Shown one piece after another: positions 32,389 through 40,621 of a stretch of 64,000 bases of DNA. The translations under genes and the position numbers were made by a program. Numbering within the stretch: position 1 is the first letter of the stretch; every line of letters starts with the position of its first letter. The notes under the pieces were generated by a model. The model ran no database searches. It saw nothing but the letters and a program-made list of their open reading frames with translations, and was not told the DNA's origin. Origin of the DNA: Nonomuraea sp. NBC_00507 (GTDB lineage: Bacteria; Actinomycetota; Actinomycetes; Streptosporangiales; Streptosporangiaceae); the NCBI RefSeq assembly GCF_036013525.1, contig NZ_CP107853.1:10168001-10232000 (forward strand), written 5' to 3'.

Positions 32389-32406
32389 TGACCACGAGGA
32401 GTACGT

Positions 32407-33183
32407 GTGCACCTGCTTGCCTTCACCAAGCCCTTCGGTCCCATCGATGCCGCCCGGCTGGCCGAGGCCCTGGCCTCGGTGGGCGCCGACGGGGCGGACC
32501 TCGTCGTGCGTGAGGGGCAGACGGTCAGCCCCGCCGAGCCCGGCGGCATCGCCGTCGTCGCCGCGGAGCTCGAGCGCCGCGGGCTCACCCTCGACGTCGT
32601 CACCACCGACCTGCTCGACGCCGATGCGGACGCCGAACGGATCATCGCAGCCTGCGGCGAGACCGGTGTCCCCCTCGTGCGTGCGGGCTTCTACCGCTAC
32701 GACCCCGCCGCCGGATACCACCGCCGGTTGGCGGAGTCCAGGGCCGCGCTGGTCCGCCTGGCCGGCCTCGCCGCCCGGCACGGTGTACAGCTGGCGCTCC
32801 AGCTGCATCACGGTACGATCCATCCATCCGCCTCGCTCGCCCTCGCGCTCGCAGGCGACCTGAACGACGTGCGCTTCTATGCCGACCCCGGCAACCAGGC
32901 CAAGGAGGGCAGCGAGGCATGGGCACTCAATGTCGATCTGCTGGGCGATCGGATGGCCTGCATGGGAGTGAAGAACGCCGTCTGGCGATCCACTGCGGAC
33001 GGCTGGGTGTGCGAGTGGCAACCGTTTGCAGACGGGGGCGTCGTCCGCTGGCCGGAGATCATCTCTGGTCTGCGCGCACGTGGCTACACCGGAGCCCTGT
33101 CACTGCACGTCCACTATCCGGCGGCCGACCCGGCGGCGGCCGTACGGCGGGATCTGGATCATCTGCGCGGGCTGCTCGGCTGA
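32407..33183 (+). CDS. Sugar phosphate isomerase/epimerase family protein (TIM barrel)
   Basis: 258 aa, GTG start behind GAGGAG. It is an AP-endonuclease-2-type TIM barrel: opening HLLAFTKPFG, a GLTLDVVTTDLL strand, VPLVRAGFYRY, LALQLHHGTIH with metal-type residues, RFYADPGNQA and a final GALSLHVHY. Members isomerise keto-sugars or epimerise inositols and sugar acids. In this island it likely acts on a monosaccharide released from the imported glycan. It is 29 nt upstream of the lacI-type gene in the same direction. Confidence 0.85.
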   Translation: MHLLAFTKPFGPIDAARLAEALASVGADGADLVVREGQTVSPAEPGGIAVVAAELERRGLTLDVVTTDLLDADADAERIIAACGETGVPLVRAGFYRYDPAAGYHRRLAESRAALVRLAGLAARHGVQLALQLHHGTIHPSASLALALAGDLNDVRFYADPGNQAKEGSEAWALNVDLLGDRMACMGVKNAVWRSTADGWVCEWQPFADGGVVRWPEIISGLRARGYTGALSLHVHYPAADPAAAVRRDLDHLRGLLG

Positions 33184-33212
33184 TGGCCGCTTCACGGGGG
33201 TAGGAGGAGCAG

Positions 33213-34238
33213 GTGCGTAATCTGCGGCAGGGCCGCTCGACCCGGGTGACGATCAGCGACGTCGGGGCGGCGGCGGAGGTGTCGGTCTCGACGGTCTCCC
33301 GCGTGCTCAATGGCACGGCCAAGGTCGACCCCTTGCTGGCGGCGCGCGTCCACGACGCGGTCAGGCAGCTGGGCTACCGGCCCAACGCCGCGGCGCAGGG
33401 GCTCGCCCGCGGAGAGTGGGGCACGATCGGCGTGCTGGTGCCCGACCTGGCCAACCCCTACTTTCCCGAGGTGCTCAAGGCCGTCTCGGACGTCGCCCGC
33501 TCCCACGGGCGCCGCGTCATGGTCATGGAGTCGGACGAGGACCCCGCGATCGAGCACGACCTGGTCGAGGACCTGATGCGCAGCTGCGACGGGGTGCTGC
33601 TCTGCTCCCCCCGCATGGAGCGCTCCGACCTGGTCGGCCTGACCGCCCGGGACCATCCGCTCGTCCTGCTCGACCGGATAGTCTCCGGCCTGGCCGCGCC
33701 CGCCGTCTCCGCCGACTTCTTCGGCGGGATGATGCTGATCTGCGGCCACCTGGCGCAGCTGGGCCACCGCCGGGTCGCCTACCTGAGCGGGCCCGAGGTG
33801 TCCTGGGCCAACTCCGAGCGGATCAGGGCGCTGGAGGCGGCCAAGGCGTTCGGCCTCTCCGTCACGATCCTGCCGTGCGGGTCCACCAGCCACTCCGGGT
33901 ACGAGGCCGCCGCCGAGGTGCCCGGCACCGGCGCCACCGCGCTCACCACCTACAACGACCTGGTGGCCCTGGGGGCGGTGACCCGGATGCGCGAGCTCGG
34001 GGTGCGGGTTCCCGAGGATCTGTCGGTGGTCGGGTTCGACGACATCGAGCTGGACCACGTGGCGCACACGAGCCTGACCACGGTGTCGGTGCCCCGGGGA
34101 CAGCTCGGCAAGCAGGCGGCCGAGATGCTGGAGATGCTCATGACCGAGGGGCACGACGGGGAGCCGGTGTACCTGTCGATGGAGCTGCACGTCCGCGACA
34201 GCACCGCACCCCCGGTGACCAGGGAACTGGCCGGGTAG
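33213..34238 (+). CDS. LacI family transcriptional regulator
   Basis: 341 aa, GTG start. The HTH reads VTISDVGAAAEVSVSTVSRVLNGTAKVDPLLAARVHDAVRQLGYRPNAAAQGLA, a canonical LacI headpiece and hinge helix. The core domain is a ribose-binding-protein fold (IGVLVPDLANPYFPEVLKAVSD; VPEDLSVVGFDDIELDHVAHTSLTTV). Four GAAAGCGCTTTC-type sites in the neighbourhood carry the central CG typical of LacI operators, so this protein probably represses the leftward operon, its own unit and the DUF2264 gene until a sugar ligand binds. Confidence 0.95.
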   Translation: MRNLRQGRSTRVTISDVGAAAEVSVSTVSRVLNGTAKVDPLLAARVHDAVRQLGYRPNAAAQGLARGEWGTIGVLVPDLANPYFPEVLKAVSDVARSHGRRVMVMESDEDPAIEHDLVEDLMRSCDGVLLCSPRMERSDLVGLTARDHPLVLLDRIVSGLAAPAVSADFFGGMMLICGHLAQLGHRRVAYLSGPEVSWANSERIRALEAAKAFGLSVTILPCGSTSHSGYEAAAEVPGTGATALTTYNDLVALGAVTRMRELGVRVPEDLSVVGFDDIELDHVAHTSLTTVSVPRGQLGKQAAEMLEMLMTEGHDGEPVYLSMELHVRDSTAPPVTRELAG

Positions 34239-34289
34239 CCGTACGACAGGCCGTTGACAAGTGAGGGCGGCGGCGGGAACTCTTTCTCT

Positions 34290-34301
34290 GAAAGCGCTTT
34301 C
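34290..34301. promoter_or_regulatory. LacI-type operator 4 (DUF2264 gene)
   Basis: GAAAGCGCTTTC, a perfect 12-bp palindrome, 17 bp before the GTG of the DUF2264 gene. It is the consensus form of the four sites in the island. Confidence 0.78.
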
Positions 34302-34318
34302 CAAGGGAGAGAGACTCT

Positions 34319-36133
34319 GTGGACACCGACGACCGCGCAGGACGGACTGGCAGCGACCGAGATGACCTGGGCCGTCAGGTCCTAGACCTGGTGGAGCCGC
34401 TGATCTCCCGGTTCAGCCCGGGTAGGGGGCGGCTGCGGCTGGGGTTCAACACGGCGCATTACGACCAGGCGGCCTCCGAGCTGGAAGCGTTTGCACGCCC
34501 GCTGTGGGGGCTGGCGCCGCTGGCGGCCGGCGGCGGGACGTTTGATCACTGGGAGCTCTGGCGCGCCGGCCTCGCCGCCGGGACCGACCCCGATCACCCT
34601 GACTACTGGGGCGCGGTCTTCGACCGGAACCAGCGGCTGGTGGAGACCGCCGCCATCGGCCTGACGCTCGCCCTGGCCCCCGAGCAGATCTGGGACCCGC
34701 TGACCGGCCGGCAGCGCGACACGGTGGCCGCCTGGCTGCGGCACGCGGTCACCGTGGAGCCGAACAACAACAACTGGATGTTCTTCCCGGTCATGGTGGG
34801 GCTCGGGCTCCGCCGCGTCGGAGTCTCCTACGACCACGACGCCAACAGGGCCAGGCTCGACCGGCTGGAGCAGTTCGATCTCGGACGGGGGTGGTACTCC
34901 GACGGGCCCACGTGGCAGCGCGACTACTACATCCCCTTCGCCATGCACTACTACGGCCTCATCTACGCGGCGCTCGGCGACGACCCGGACAGGGCCGGGC
35001 GCTTCCGCGAGCGGGCCGCGACGTTCGCCCAGGACTTCCAGCACTGGTTCACCAGCGAGGGGGTGGCCGTCCCGTTCGGCAGGAGCCTGACCTACCGCTT
35101 CGCGCAGTCGGCGTTCTGGGGGGCGCTGGCCTTCGCCGGTGTCGAGGCGCCGCCGTGGGAGGTGACCAAGGGGCACCTGCTGCGGAACCTGCGCTGGTGG
35201 GGCCGCCGGCCGATCCGCGACACCGCCGGGCTGCTCACCATCGGCTACGGCTATCCCCAGCCGCACCTGGCCGAGCAGTACAACGCGCCCGGCTCGCCGT
35301 ACTGGGCCATGAAGGCGTTCCTGCCGCTCGCCCTGCCCGCGGAGCATCCGTTCTGGGCCGCGAAGGAGGCCGACGCTCCCCCGCTGCCCGAGGTCAGCAC
35401 CCAGCCGGAGGCAGGCGTGGCGCTGATGCGCTGCGAGGAGGGACGGCACGTGGTGATGCTGAGCGCCGGGCAGCGCAACCCGTGGGCGCGGCACGGCGCG
35501 GCCAAGTACGCCAAGTTCGCGTATTCCACGCGTTTCGGCTTCAGCGTGCCCGCCGGGACGCTGAAGCTCGAGCAGGGCGCCTTCGACAGCACGCTGGCGC
35601 TCAGCGAGGACGGCGAGCACTGGCGGCCGTGCGAGCTGCCCGACGACGCCTCCGCCTCCGACGGCGTGCTGCACGCGCGTTGGACGCCCTGGGATGACGT
35701 GGAGATCGAGACCTGGCTGGTGGCGCTGCCCCCGTGGCACGTGCGGGTGCACCGGATCAGAACCGGGCGGGCGCTGCGCACCGCCGAGGGCGCCTTCGCG
35801 GTCGACCGGGACCGGCCGCCCACCCGAGTCGACACCGGTCCCGGCCGGGCCAGGCTCGACTCGCCGAACGGCCTGTGCGCGATCGAGGACCTGTCCGGCC
35901 GGCGGGAGGGAGCCCTCATCACGGCCCTGCCCGGCACCAACGTGTTCGCCCCGCGCACCACGATCCCCACGCTGAAGGGCGACCTGCCGCCCGGCGAGCA
36001 CCTACTGGCCTGCGCGGTCGTCGGCCTGGAGGGCGCGGGCCCGGCTTCGGCGGGACCAGATGCCGCAGGCGGGGGCGGGTGGCCGAAGCCTCCCGCGTGG
36101 GATTCCATCGAGCGTCTGCGTGTGGTCACCTGA
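34319..36133 (+). CDS. DUF2264 domain protein (putative glycan-processing alpha/alpha toroid)
   Basis: 604 aa, the usual length for DUF2264. The GTG start follows GGGAGAGAGA. The N-terminal ~370 residues are helical and aromatic-rich (RPLWGLAPLAAGGG, EPNNNNWMFFPVMVGLGLRR, YSDGPTWQRDYYIPFAMHYYGLIYA), like an (alpha/alpha) toroid; the rest is beta-rich (AKYAKFAYSTRFGFSV). DUF2264 proteins occur in polysaccharide-utilisation loci and resemble heparinase-type lyases in architecture, though their activity is not settled. There is no signal peptide, so it should work on imported oligosaccharide. It has its own LacI operator. Downstream lies an unrelated pseudogene. Confidence 0.85.
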   Translation: MDTDDRAGRTGSDRDDLGRQVLDLVEPLISRFSPGRGRLRLGFNTAHYDQAASELEAFARPLWGLAPLAAGGGTFDHWELWRAGLAAGTDPDHPDYWGAVFDRNQRLVETAAIGLTLALAPEQIWDPLTGRQRDTVAAWLRHAVTVEPNNNNWMFFPVMVGLGLRRVGVSYDHDANRARLDRLEQFDLGRGWYSDGPTWQRDYYIPFAMHYYGLIYAALGDDPDRAGRFRERAATFAQDFQHWFTSEGVAVPFGRSLTYRFAQSAFWGALAFAGVEAPPWEVTKGHLLRNLRWWGRRPIRDTAGLLTIGYGYPQPHLAEQYNAPGSPYWAMKAFLPLALPAEHPFWAAKEADAPPLPEVSTQPEAGVALMRCEEGRHVVMLSAGQRNPWARHGAAKYAKFAYSTRFGFSVPAGTLKLEQGAFDSTLALSEDGEHWRPCELPDDASASDGVLHARWTPWDDVEIETWLVALPPWHVRVHRIRTGRALRTAEGAFAVDRDRPPTRVDTGPGRARLDSPNGLCAIEDLSGRREGALITALPGTNVFAPRTTIPTLKGDLPPGEHLLACAVVGLEGAGPASAGPDAAGGGGWPKPPAWDSIERLRVVT

Positions 36134-36139
36134 CCGCGC

Positions 36140-36593
36140 CGACGCACCCGTCCGGCGGCAACTGGTCCCCGCAGCCGGTCACCAGCGCCTGCCACGACCT
36201 CACCGCGTTCCCTGCGCTCAACCTGGTCGCCGGCGCCTGCGCCGGCGACGGCATCCTGCTCGACACCACAGACCCGGTCCGGCTGGACGAGGTCTCCGAC
36301 CCGAACTTCGCGTACTGGCACTCGGCGACGCTGAGCAACGACGGGAAGAAGGTCGTCTTCACCGACGAGTGGGGCGGCGGCACCGGCGCACGCTGCCGGG
36401 AGACCGACGCCAGCTGTTCACCGGCGGCATCTGGTCCGCGTACTACTACAACGGCCACGTCTACGGCTCGGAGATCGCCCGCGGTCCGGACGTCTTCGAG
36501 CTGACCCCCACCAAGGACCTGGCCGAGGCGGAGATCGCCGCCGCGGCCAAGGTCAGGTACGACGTGTTCAACGCCAGCACCAGCCGCAGGTGA
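36140..36593 (+). pseudogene. LVIVD-repeat protein, internally deleted and frameshifted
   Basis: Two pieces of one secreted-protein family lie in different frames. Piece 1, to about 36410, reads ACHDLTAFPALNLVAGACAG, then DPNFAYWHSATLSNDG and FTDEWGGGTGARCRETD, the central LVIVD-repeat block. Piece 2, from about 36413 in the next frame, reads LFTGGIWSAYYYNGHVYG and SEIARGPDVFELTP, the family's C-terminus, and ends with a TGA at 36591-36593. The ~100 residues that normally separate these blocks are missing, and so are the signal peptide and N-terminus. The gene is dead and probably belonged to an older arrangement of this locus. Confidence 0.75.
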
Positions 36594-36725
36594 CCTGGCC
36601 AGAGCTCTGGACCAGCGGCAGGACGACGCCATGAGGGGCGCTCCCGCCAGGAGCGCCTTCTCGCCATGGTGCTGAACCGTCCGTTCACCGGACATCCGAC
36701 GGTGGAGTGGTGAGGAAGGGAGAGC

Positions 36726-37505
36726 TCAGCCTTCGCGGATCCGGATGCCGGGACGCCAGCCGAGCTGCCGCGAGATCCCCAGGCCACTGGCCAGGACCGA
36801 AGGCAGTGCGGCCTGGTGCTTGACCGAGCCCGCGCGGAGCACCACCGACAACGCCGCGACCACCCGCCCCTGGCCGTCGACGATGCGCGTGGCCACCGAG
36901 TCGGCCCCCTCGGTGAGCTCGCCACGCACGGCGGCGGCTCCGGTCCGGCGGCACGCCGCGATCTCGTGGCGCAGCTCCGCCGGATCGACCACCGTCCGCA
37001 GGGTGTAGCGGCGAAGCCCGCCGTTCAGGACGCTCTCGATCAGCTCCGGTCCGCCATGGCTCAGGAGCACCTTCCCGACGCCGGAGCAATGCAGCGGCAG
37101 CCGCCCGCCGACGTGCGAGACCAGGCCCAGAGCGTGCGGTGCGGAGAGCCGCTGGATGATCAGTGCCTCGTGTCCTTCGAGGACGGCCAGTTGCACATGC
37201 TGGCGAAGCGTGCTGTGGAGGTCCTCCATGAACGGCTGGGCCAGCGTCCGCAACGACTCGGTCAGCGGTGCCAGCGTCCCGAGCTGCCACAACCGCAGGC
37301 CGACCGTGAACCGCCCGTCCTCCCGGCGCTCGAGAGCGCCCGCCGCGAGCAGTTCCATGGCAAGGCGACGCACGGTCGGGTGCGGAATGCCGGTCATGCG
37401 CACCAGATCGGCCAGGCTCAGGTCAGGATGGTCAGGCTGGAAGGCGAAGAGGATCTCCAACAGGCGCGAGCTCACCGTCCGCCCCGGCTCACGCGTTCGA
37501 GGCAT
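36726..37505 (-). CDS. IclR family transcriptional regulator
   Basis: 259 aa. HTH region TVSSRLLEILFAFQPDHPDLSLADLVRMTGIPHPTVRRLAMELL near residues 10-52, then the effector domain with LPLHCSGVGKVLLSH. It differs from the IclR at 6346-7119 in both halves. It is divergent from an FAD monooxygenase gene, and the perfect palindrome TGTTCATTGAATGAACA lies between them. It probably controls that gene in response to an aromatic acid. Confidence 0.93.
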   Translation of the reverse strand: MPRTREPGRTVSSRLLEILFAFQPDHPDLSLADLVRMTGIPHPTVRRLAMELLAAGALERREDGRFTVGLRLWQLGTLAPLTESLRTLAQPFMEDLHSTLRQHVQLAVLEGHEALIIQRLSAPHALGLVSHVGGRLPLHCSGVGKVLLSHGGPELIESVLNGGLRRYTLRTVVDPAELRHEIAACRRTGAAAVRGELTEGADSVATRIVDGQGRVVAALSVVLRAGSVKHQAALPSVLASGLGISRQLGWRPGIRIREG

Positions 37506-37554
37506 GCCGTGCGCGACCCCCTCGGCTCATCGGGTAGCGGCACCCTAACAGGCA

Positions 37555-37571
37555 TGTTCATTGAATGAACA
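37555..37571. promoter_or_regulatory. Perfect 17-bp palindrome between IclR and monooxygenase genes
   Basis: TGTTCATTGAATGAACA, arms of 8 bp around a central G, 50 bp upstream of the IclR start. It has the AT-rich form of classical IclR-type operators and differs completely from the TCCRY-N3-RYGGA element, so the two IclR proteins should not cross-talk. Confidence 0.75.
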
Positions 37572-37664
37572 CGCCGGTCCGCTGGAGCGGCGCAGTGGGG
37601 CACCATGACGCCATCGGCGTGCCGGGCAGGCGCGGTGGCCACGGCGGAAGCGGAGTGCGAGCAG

Positions 37665-38930
37665 ATGGTCGGCGCAGGGGTGAAGAACCTAAGGATCGCG
37701 ATCCTGGGAGGTGGGATCGGCGGACTCGCGGCCGGCGCCTTCCTTCGTCGTGAAGGGATCTCCGCCACCATCTACGAACAGGCGTCGCAGCTGAAGGAGG
37801 TGGGTGCGGGGCTGGTGGTGGCGCCGAACGCGGCCCGATTGCTCCGCCGGCTCGGTGTCCTCGACGACTTCCTGCGCCATGCCGTACGACTCGAGATCGG
37901 CTGGGAGTTCCGCCGCTGGCAGGACGGCACGGTGCTGTCCGCCGAAGATCTCGCCGCGGCCTGCGAGCAGCTGTACGGCGAGCACACCTACACCGCGCAT
38001 CGTGCCGACCTCCTGCACGTGCTGAGATCAGCCGTCCCCGACAGCGGCATTCGCCTCGGCAAGCGATGCGTCGATCTCACCACCCGCGGCGACGGCCGGC
38101 CGGTGCTGCGCTTCGCGGACGGCGAGATCGTCGAGCCCGACGTGGTGATCGGAGCGGACGGGATCCACTCCGTCGTGCGCAGCACGATCGCCGAATCCTC
38201 GCCGGCCGCCTACTCCGGAATCTGCGCCTTCCGCGCCCTCGTGCCGTCCGAGCGCGCCCCGGCCTTCTCCCGGCGCAACGCCCAGACACTCTGGATCGGG
38301 CCCGGCCACCATCTGGTGCACTACCCCGTCTCGGCGGGACGGTTCGTGAACCTCGTCGCGTTCGCTCCCGCCGGGGACGACGCCGTCGAGTCGTGGACCG
38401 CGACCGCGACGGTGGAGGAGTTCCTGGCCGAGTTCGAAGGCTGGGATCCGCGGCTCACCGAGCTCATCCAGGCGGGTGGGACGCCCGGACGGTGGGCCCT
38501 GCTGGACCGGGCACCGCTGCGGCGGTGGAGCAAGGGCGCGGTGACCCTCCTCGGCGACGCGGCCCACCCGATGTTCCCCTTCTTCGGGCAGGGGGCGGCC
38601 CAGGCCATCGAGGACGCCGCCGTGCTCGCCCGCTGCCTCGCCGGCGAACCGGGCGACCCCTCCCAGGCTCTGCGGCGGTACGAGACGCTGCGGATCCCCC
38701 GGACCCGCAGGTTGCAGGAGGTGAGCCACGCGCGGGCGCTCATCAACCACCTGCCCGACGGGCCGGAACAACAGGCCCGCGACAAGTCCTTCGCCGACGC
38801 GGACCCCTTGGTGGCGAACGGCTGGATCTACGCCTACGACCTGGACGAAGCCCCGGAAGGGTCCGCCGCGACGAGCCGGAGCGCCATGTATTGGCGCGCC
38901 GGCAGGGGGACCCGGAAGCTGCCCGAGTAG
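37665..38930 (+). CDS. FAD-dependent aromatic monooxygenase (salicylate hydroxylase-like)
   Basis: 421 aa from ATG 37665; ATG 37605 and GTG 37680 are alternatives and no start has a strong Shine-Dalgarno site. FAD motifs are complete: ILGGGIGGLAAG, the DG motif DVVIGADGIHSVVR and the GD motif LLGDAAHPMFPFFGQGAAQAIEDA. Group A flavin monooxygenases hydroxylate aromatic or related rings with NAD(P)H and O2. The divergent IclR gene and intervening palindrome suggest substrate-induced control. The C-terminal 32 codons overlap the end of the convergent DUF5060-type gene (38834-38930), an unusually long tail-to-tail overlap. Confidence 0.88.
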   Translation: MVGAGVKNLRIAILGGGIGGLAAGAFLRREGISATIYEQASQLKEVGAGLVVAPNAARLLRRLGVLDDFLRHAVRLEIGWEFRRWQDGTVLSAEDLAAACEQLYGEHTYTAHRADLLHVLRSAVPDSGIRLGKRCVDLTTRGDGRPVLRFADGEIVEPDVVIGADGIHSVVRSTIAESSPAAYSGICAFRALVPSERAPAFSRRNAQTLWIGPGHHLVHYPVSAGRFVNLVAFAPAGDDAVESWTATATVEEFLAEFEGWDPRLTELIQAGGTPGRWALLDRAPLRRWSKGAVTLLGDAAHPMFPFFGQGAAQAIEDAAVLARCLAGEPGDPSQALRRYETLRIPRTRRLQEVSHARALINHLPDGPEQQARDKSFADADPLVANGWIYAYDLDEAPEGSAATSRSAMYWRAGRGTRKLPE

Positions 38931-40621
38931 GTGCCGGGCAGCGTTTCGACCGTCATGTTCCACGTGTCGATCACGTCGACCGTCCAGACCGTGCCGGGCT
39001 CCATCGTGATATCGCGGTAGGACGGCCGGTTGAAGCCGAAGTAGGCGATCAAATAGCGCGATGCCACGCCGCCCCAGGGGGTGTCCCAGTCACTCGGCAG
39101 CGGGTCGAGCACGCCGGTCGGTGATTCCGCGATGATCTGCTTGAGGAAGGCGATCCGATCCGGGCTCGAGCCGACGAGTTCGCCGCCCTTCGACCACCAC
39201 AGCTCTTCGCGATCGTTGAGGTAGGTCTCCCCGTGTCCGACGTAGCCGCCGCGTACCGCGCCCTCCCAGAAGCGCCGGGTCATCTCCTCACCGGTGATGT
39301 TGCCCCATCCTTGGTCGATGTCGCCTTCGTAGGCGCACTCATCGATGACGACGGGTTTGCCCCACTGCTCACGCCACTGGTCGGTGTTCTCGGCGGTGCG
39401 GTAGACGTCGATGCGCTGCACACTCGCGTGGGTGACCCACGGCCGGCCGTAGTCGTAGAAGCCGAAGCAGTTGTGGATCGAGAACAGGTGCCCGACCGGG
39501 TCCTCCTCGACGACGATCGCGGCCAGCCGCTCCCAGTCGTCGGCGGTCTTCGAGGACAGCAGGTCGTATTCGTTCGCGAGCGACCACCAGACATTCGGCA
39601 ACGCCGACAATCTCCGGACCACGTAGCGGATGTAGCGGTCGTCCGCGGCGGTGCCCATGTCGGAGAAGCCCCAGCGATCGTAGGCGTGAAACAGGATGAC
39701 ATCGGCCTCGACGCCGATCACCGCAAGATCCGCGATCCGACGCTCGAAAGCACGGAAGTAGGCGGGGTTGAAGCGCGTGAAGTCCCACCCGCCGTCGCCG
39801 TCCGGCTCGAACGGATAGAGCGGAGGCTCATTGGCGTTGAAGAGATACGACTTCGGGAAGATCCCCATCCGGATCTTGGTGAAGGGCGAGCCGGCAAGCG
39901 TGCGCAAGGTCTGTTCCTGCAGCGCTTCGCTCTGGTGCGTCCAGGCGTACGCGGTCGTGCCGAGCGGCAGATGAGGAGTGCCGTCCGCGTGCGCGAAGTG
40001 ATACCGGCCGGCCACCCGGACCGGCCCTCGGCCCGTACCGGCCACCGCGGTGAGCTCCACGGTGACGCCGTCGAGGGAGGGCGTGGTCGCCTCCGTTGTG
40101 ACGACCCAGCGTCCGGCCTGGTCGGGCAGCAGCCGGATGCGCCAGATCCCGTCGCCGTCGTAGAAGCCGCCGAGCCGGCGTGCCGACCCGTCGGGGGCGG
40201 TGACGCGTGCGTGCACCTCGACGTCGACGAACGGATTGCCGTGGCTGGGTCCGGCGAGTGCGAGCTCCCAGGTCGCCCACACCTCGCCCGCGGCGGGTGC
40301 GGAGATCACTTCGGCCGAACCGCGAGGCGTGCCGGTCGGCTCGTAGCGGGGATCCGGCGCGATCGGCGGCGGATCGGAGCGTACGTGTGGGTCACCGGAA
40401 TCGAGTGCGGCAAGCTCGCGCCACAGGTCGTCGAGCTGTGCGGAGGTGAGCCGGGCGTACGGGCCGGCGGCCGTGATGTCGCCGAGGGAGCGCCGGCGCA
40501 ACTGAATGAGCAGTGGCGAGTTCACGACCCCGGGCAACGCGCGCCGGATGATGCCGCGGGCCTCGGCGTGGTCGAGGAGGTCGGCGAGCAGAGTGCGCGG
40601 CCCGAATCCCCGGCCGTTCAT
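38834..40621 (-). CDS. DUF5060/DUF4038-type glycoside hydrolase (clan GH-A-like)
   Basis: 595 aa. Residues about 100-210 form a beta-sandwich like DUF5060 (EVWATWELALAGPSHGNPFVDVEV); about 210-500 form a TIM barrel (FAHADGTPHLPLGTTAYAWTHQ, TKIRMGIFPKSYLFN) with probable acid/base Glu351 in WWSLANEYD and nucleophile Glu428 in VVIDECAYEG; a C-terminal beta domain (DUF5605-like) ends at YMALRL. No signal peptide, so it acts on imported oligosaccharide. It is coupled to the TetR gene by ATGA, with no obvious ribosome-binding site apart from the repeat tract upstream. The last ~30 codons overlap the monooxygenase gene. Confidence 0.82.
   Translation of the reverse strand: MNGRGFGPRTLLADLLDHAEARGIIRRALPGVVNSPLLIQLRRRSLGDITAAGPYARLTSAQLDDLWRELAALDSGDPHVRSDPPPIAPDPRYEPTGTPRGSAEVISAPAAGEVWATWELALAGPSHGNPFVDVEVHARVTAPDGSARRLGGFYDGDGIWRIRLLPDQAGRWVVTTEATTPSLDGVTVELTAVAGTGRGPVRVAGRYHFAHADGTPHLPLGTTAYAWTHQSEALQEQTLRTLAGSPFTKIRMGIFPKSYLFNANEPPLYPFEPDGDGGWDFTRFNPAYFRAFERRIADLAVIGVEADVILFHAYDRWGFSDMGTAADDRYIRYVVRRLSALPNVWWSLANEYDLLSSKTADDWERLAAIVVEEDPVGHLFSIHNCFGFYDYGRPWVTHASVQRIDVYRTAENTDQWREQWGKPVVIDECAYEGDIDQGWGNITGEEMTRRFWEGAVRGGYVGHGETYLNDREELWWSKGGELVGSSPDRIAFLKQIIAESPTGVLDPLPSDWDTPWGGVASRYLIAYFGFNRPSYRDITMEPGTVWTVDVIDTWNMTVETLPGTYSGSFRVPLPARQYMALRLVAADPSGASSRS

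Larger units (their letters stand above)
32102..32406. other. 305-bp divergent control region of the LacI glycan island
   Basis: The gap between the leftward binding-protein gene and the rightward isomerase gene. It holds three LacI-type operators (annotated separately) and no credible gene; frames through it are short and lack ribosome-binding sites. Both promoters must lie here. Confidence 0.8.
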
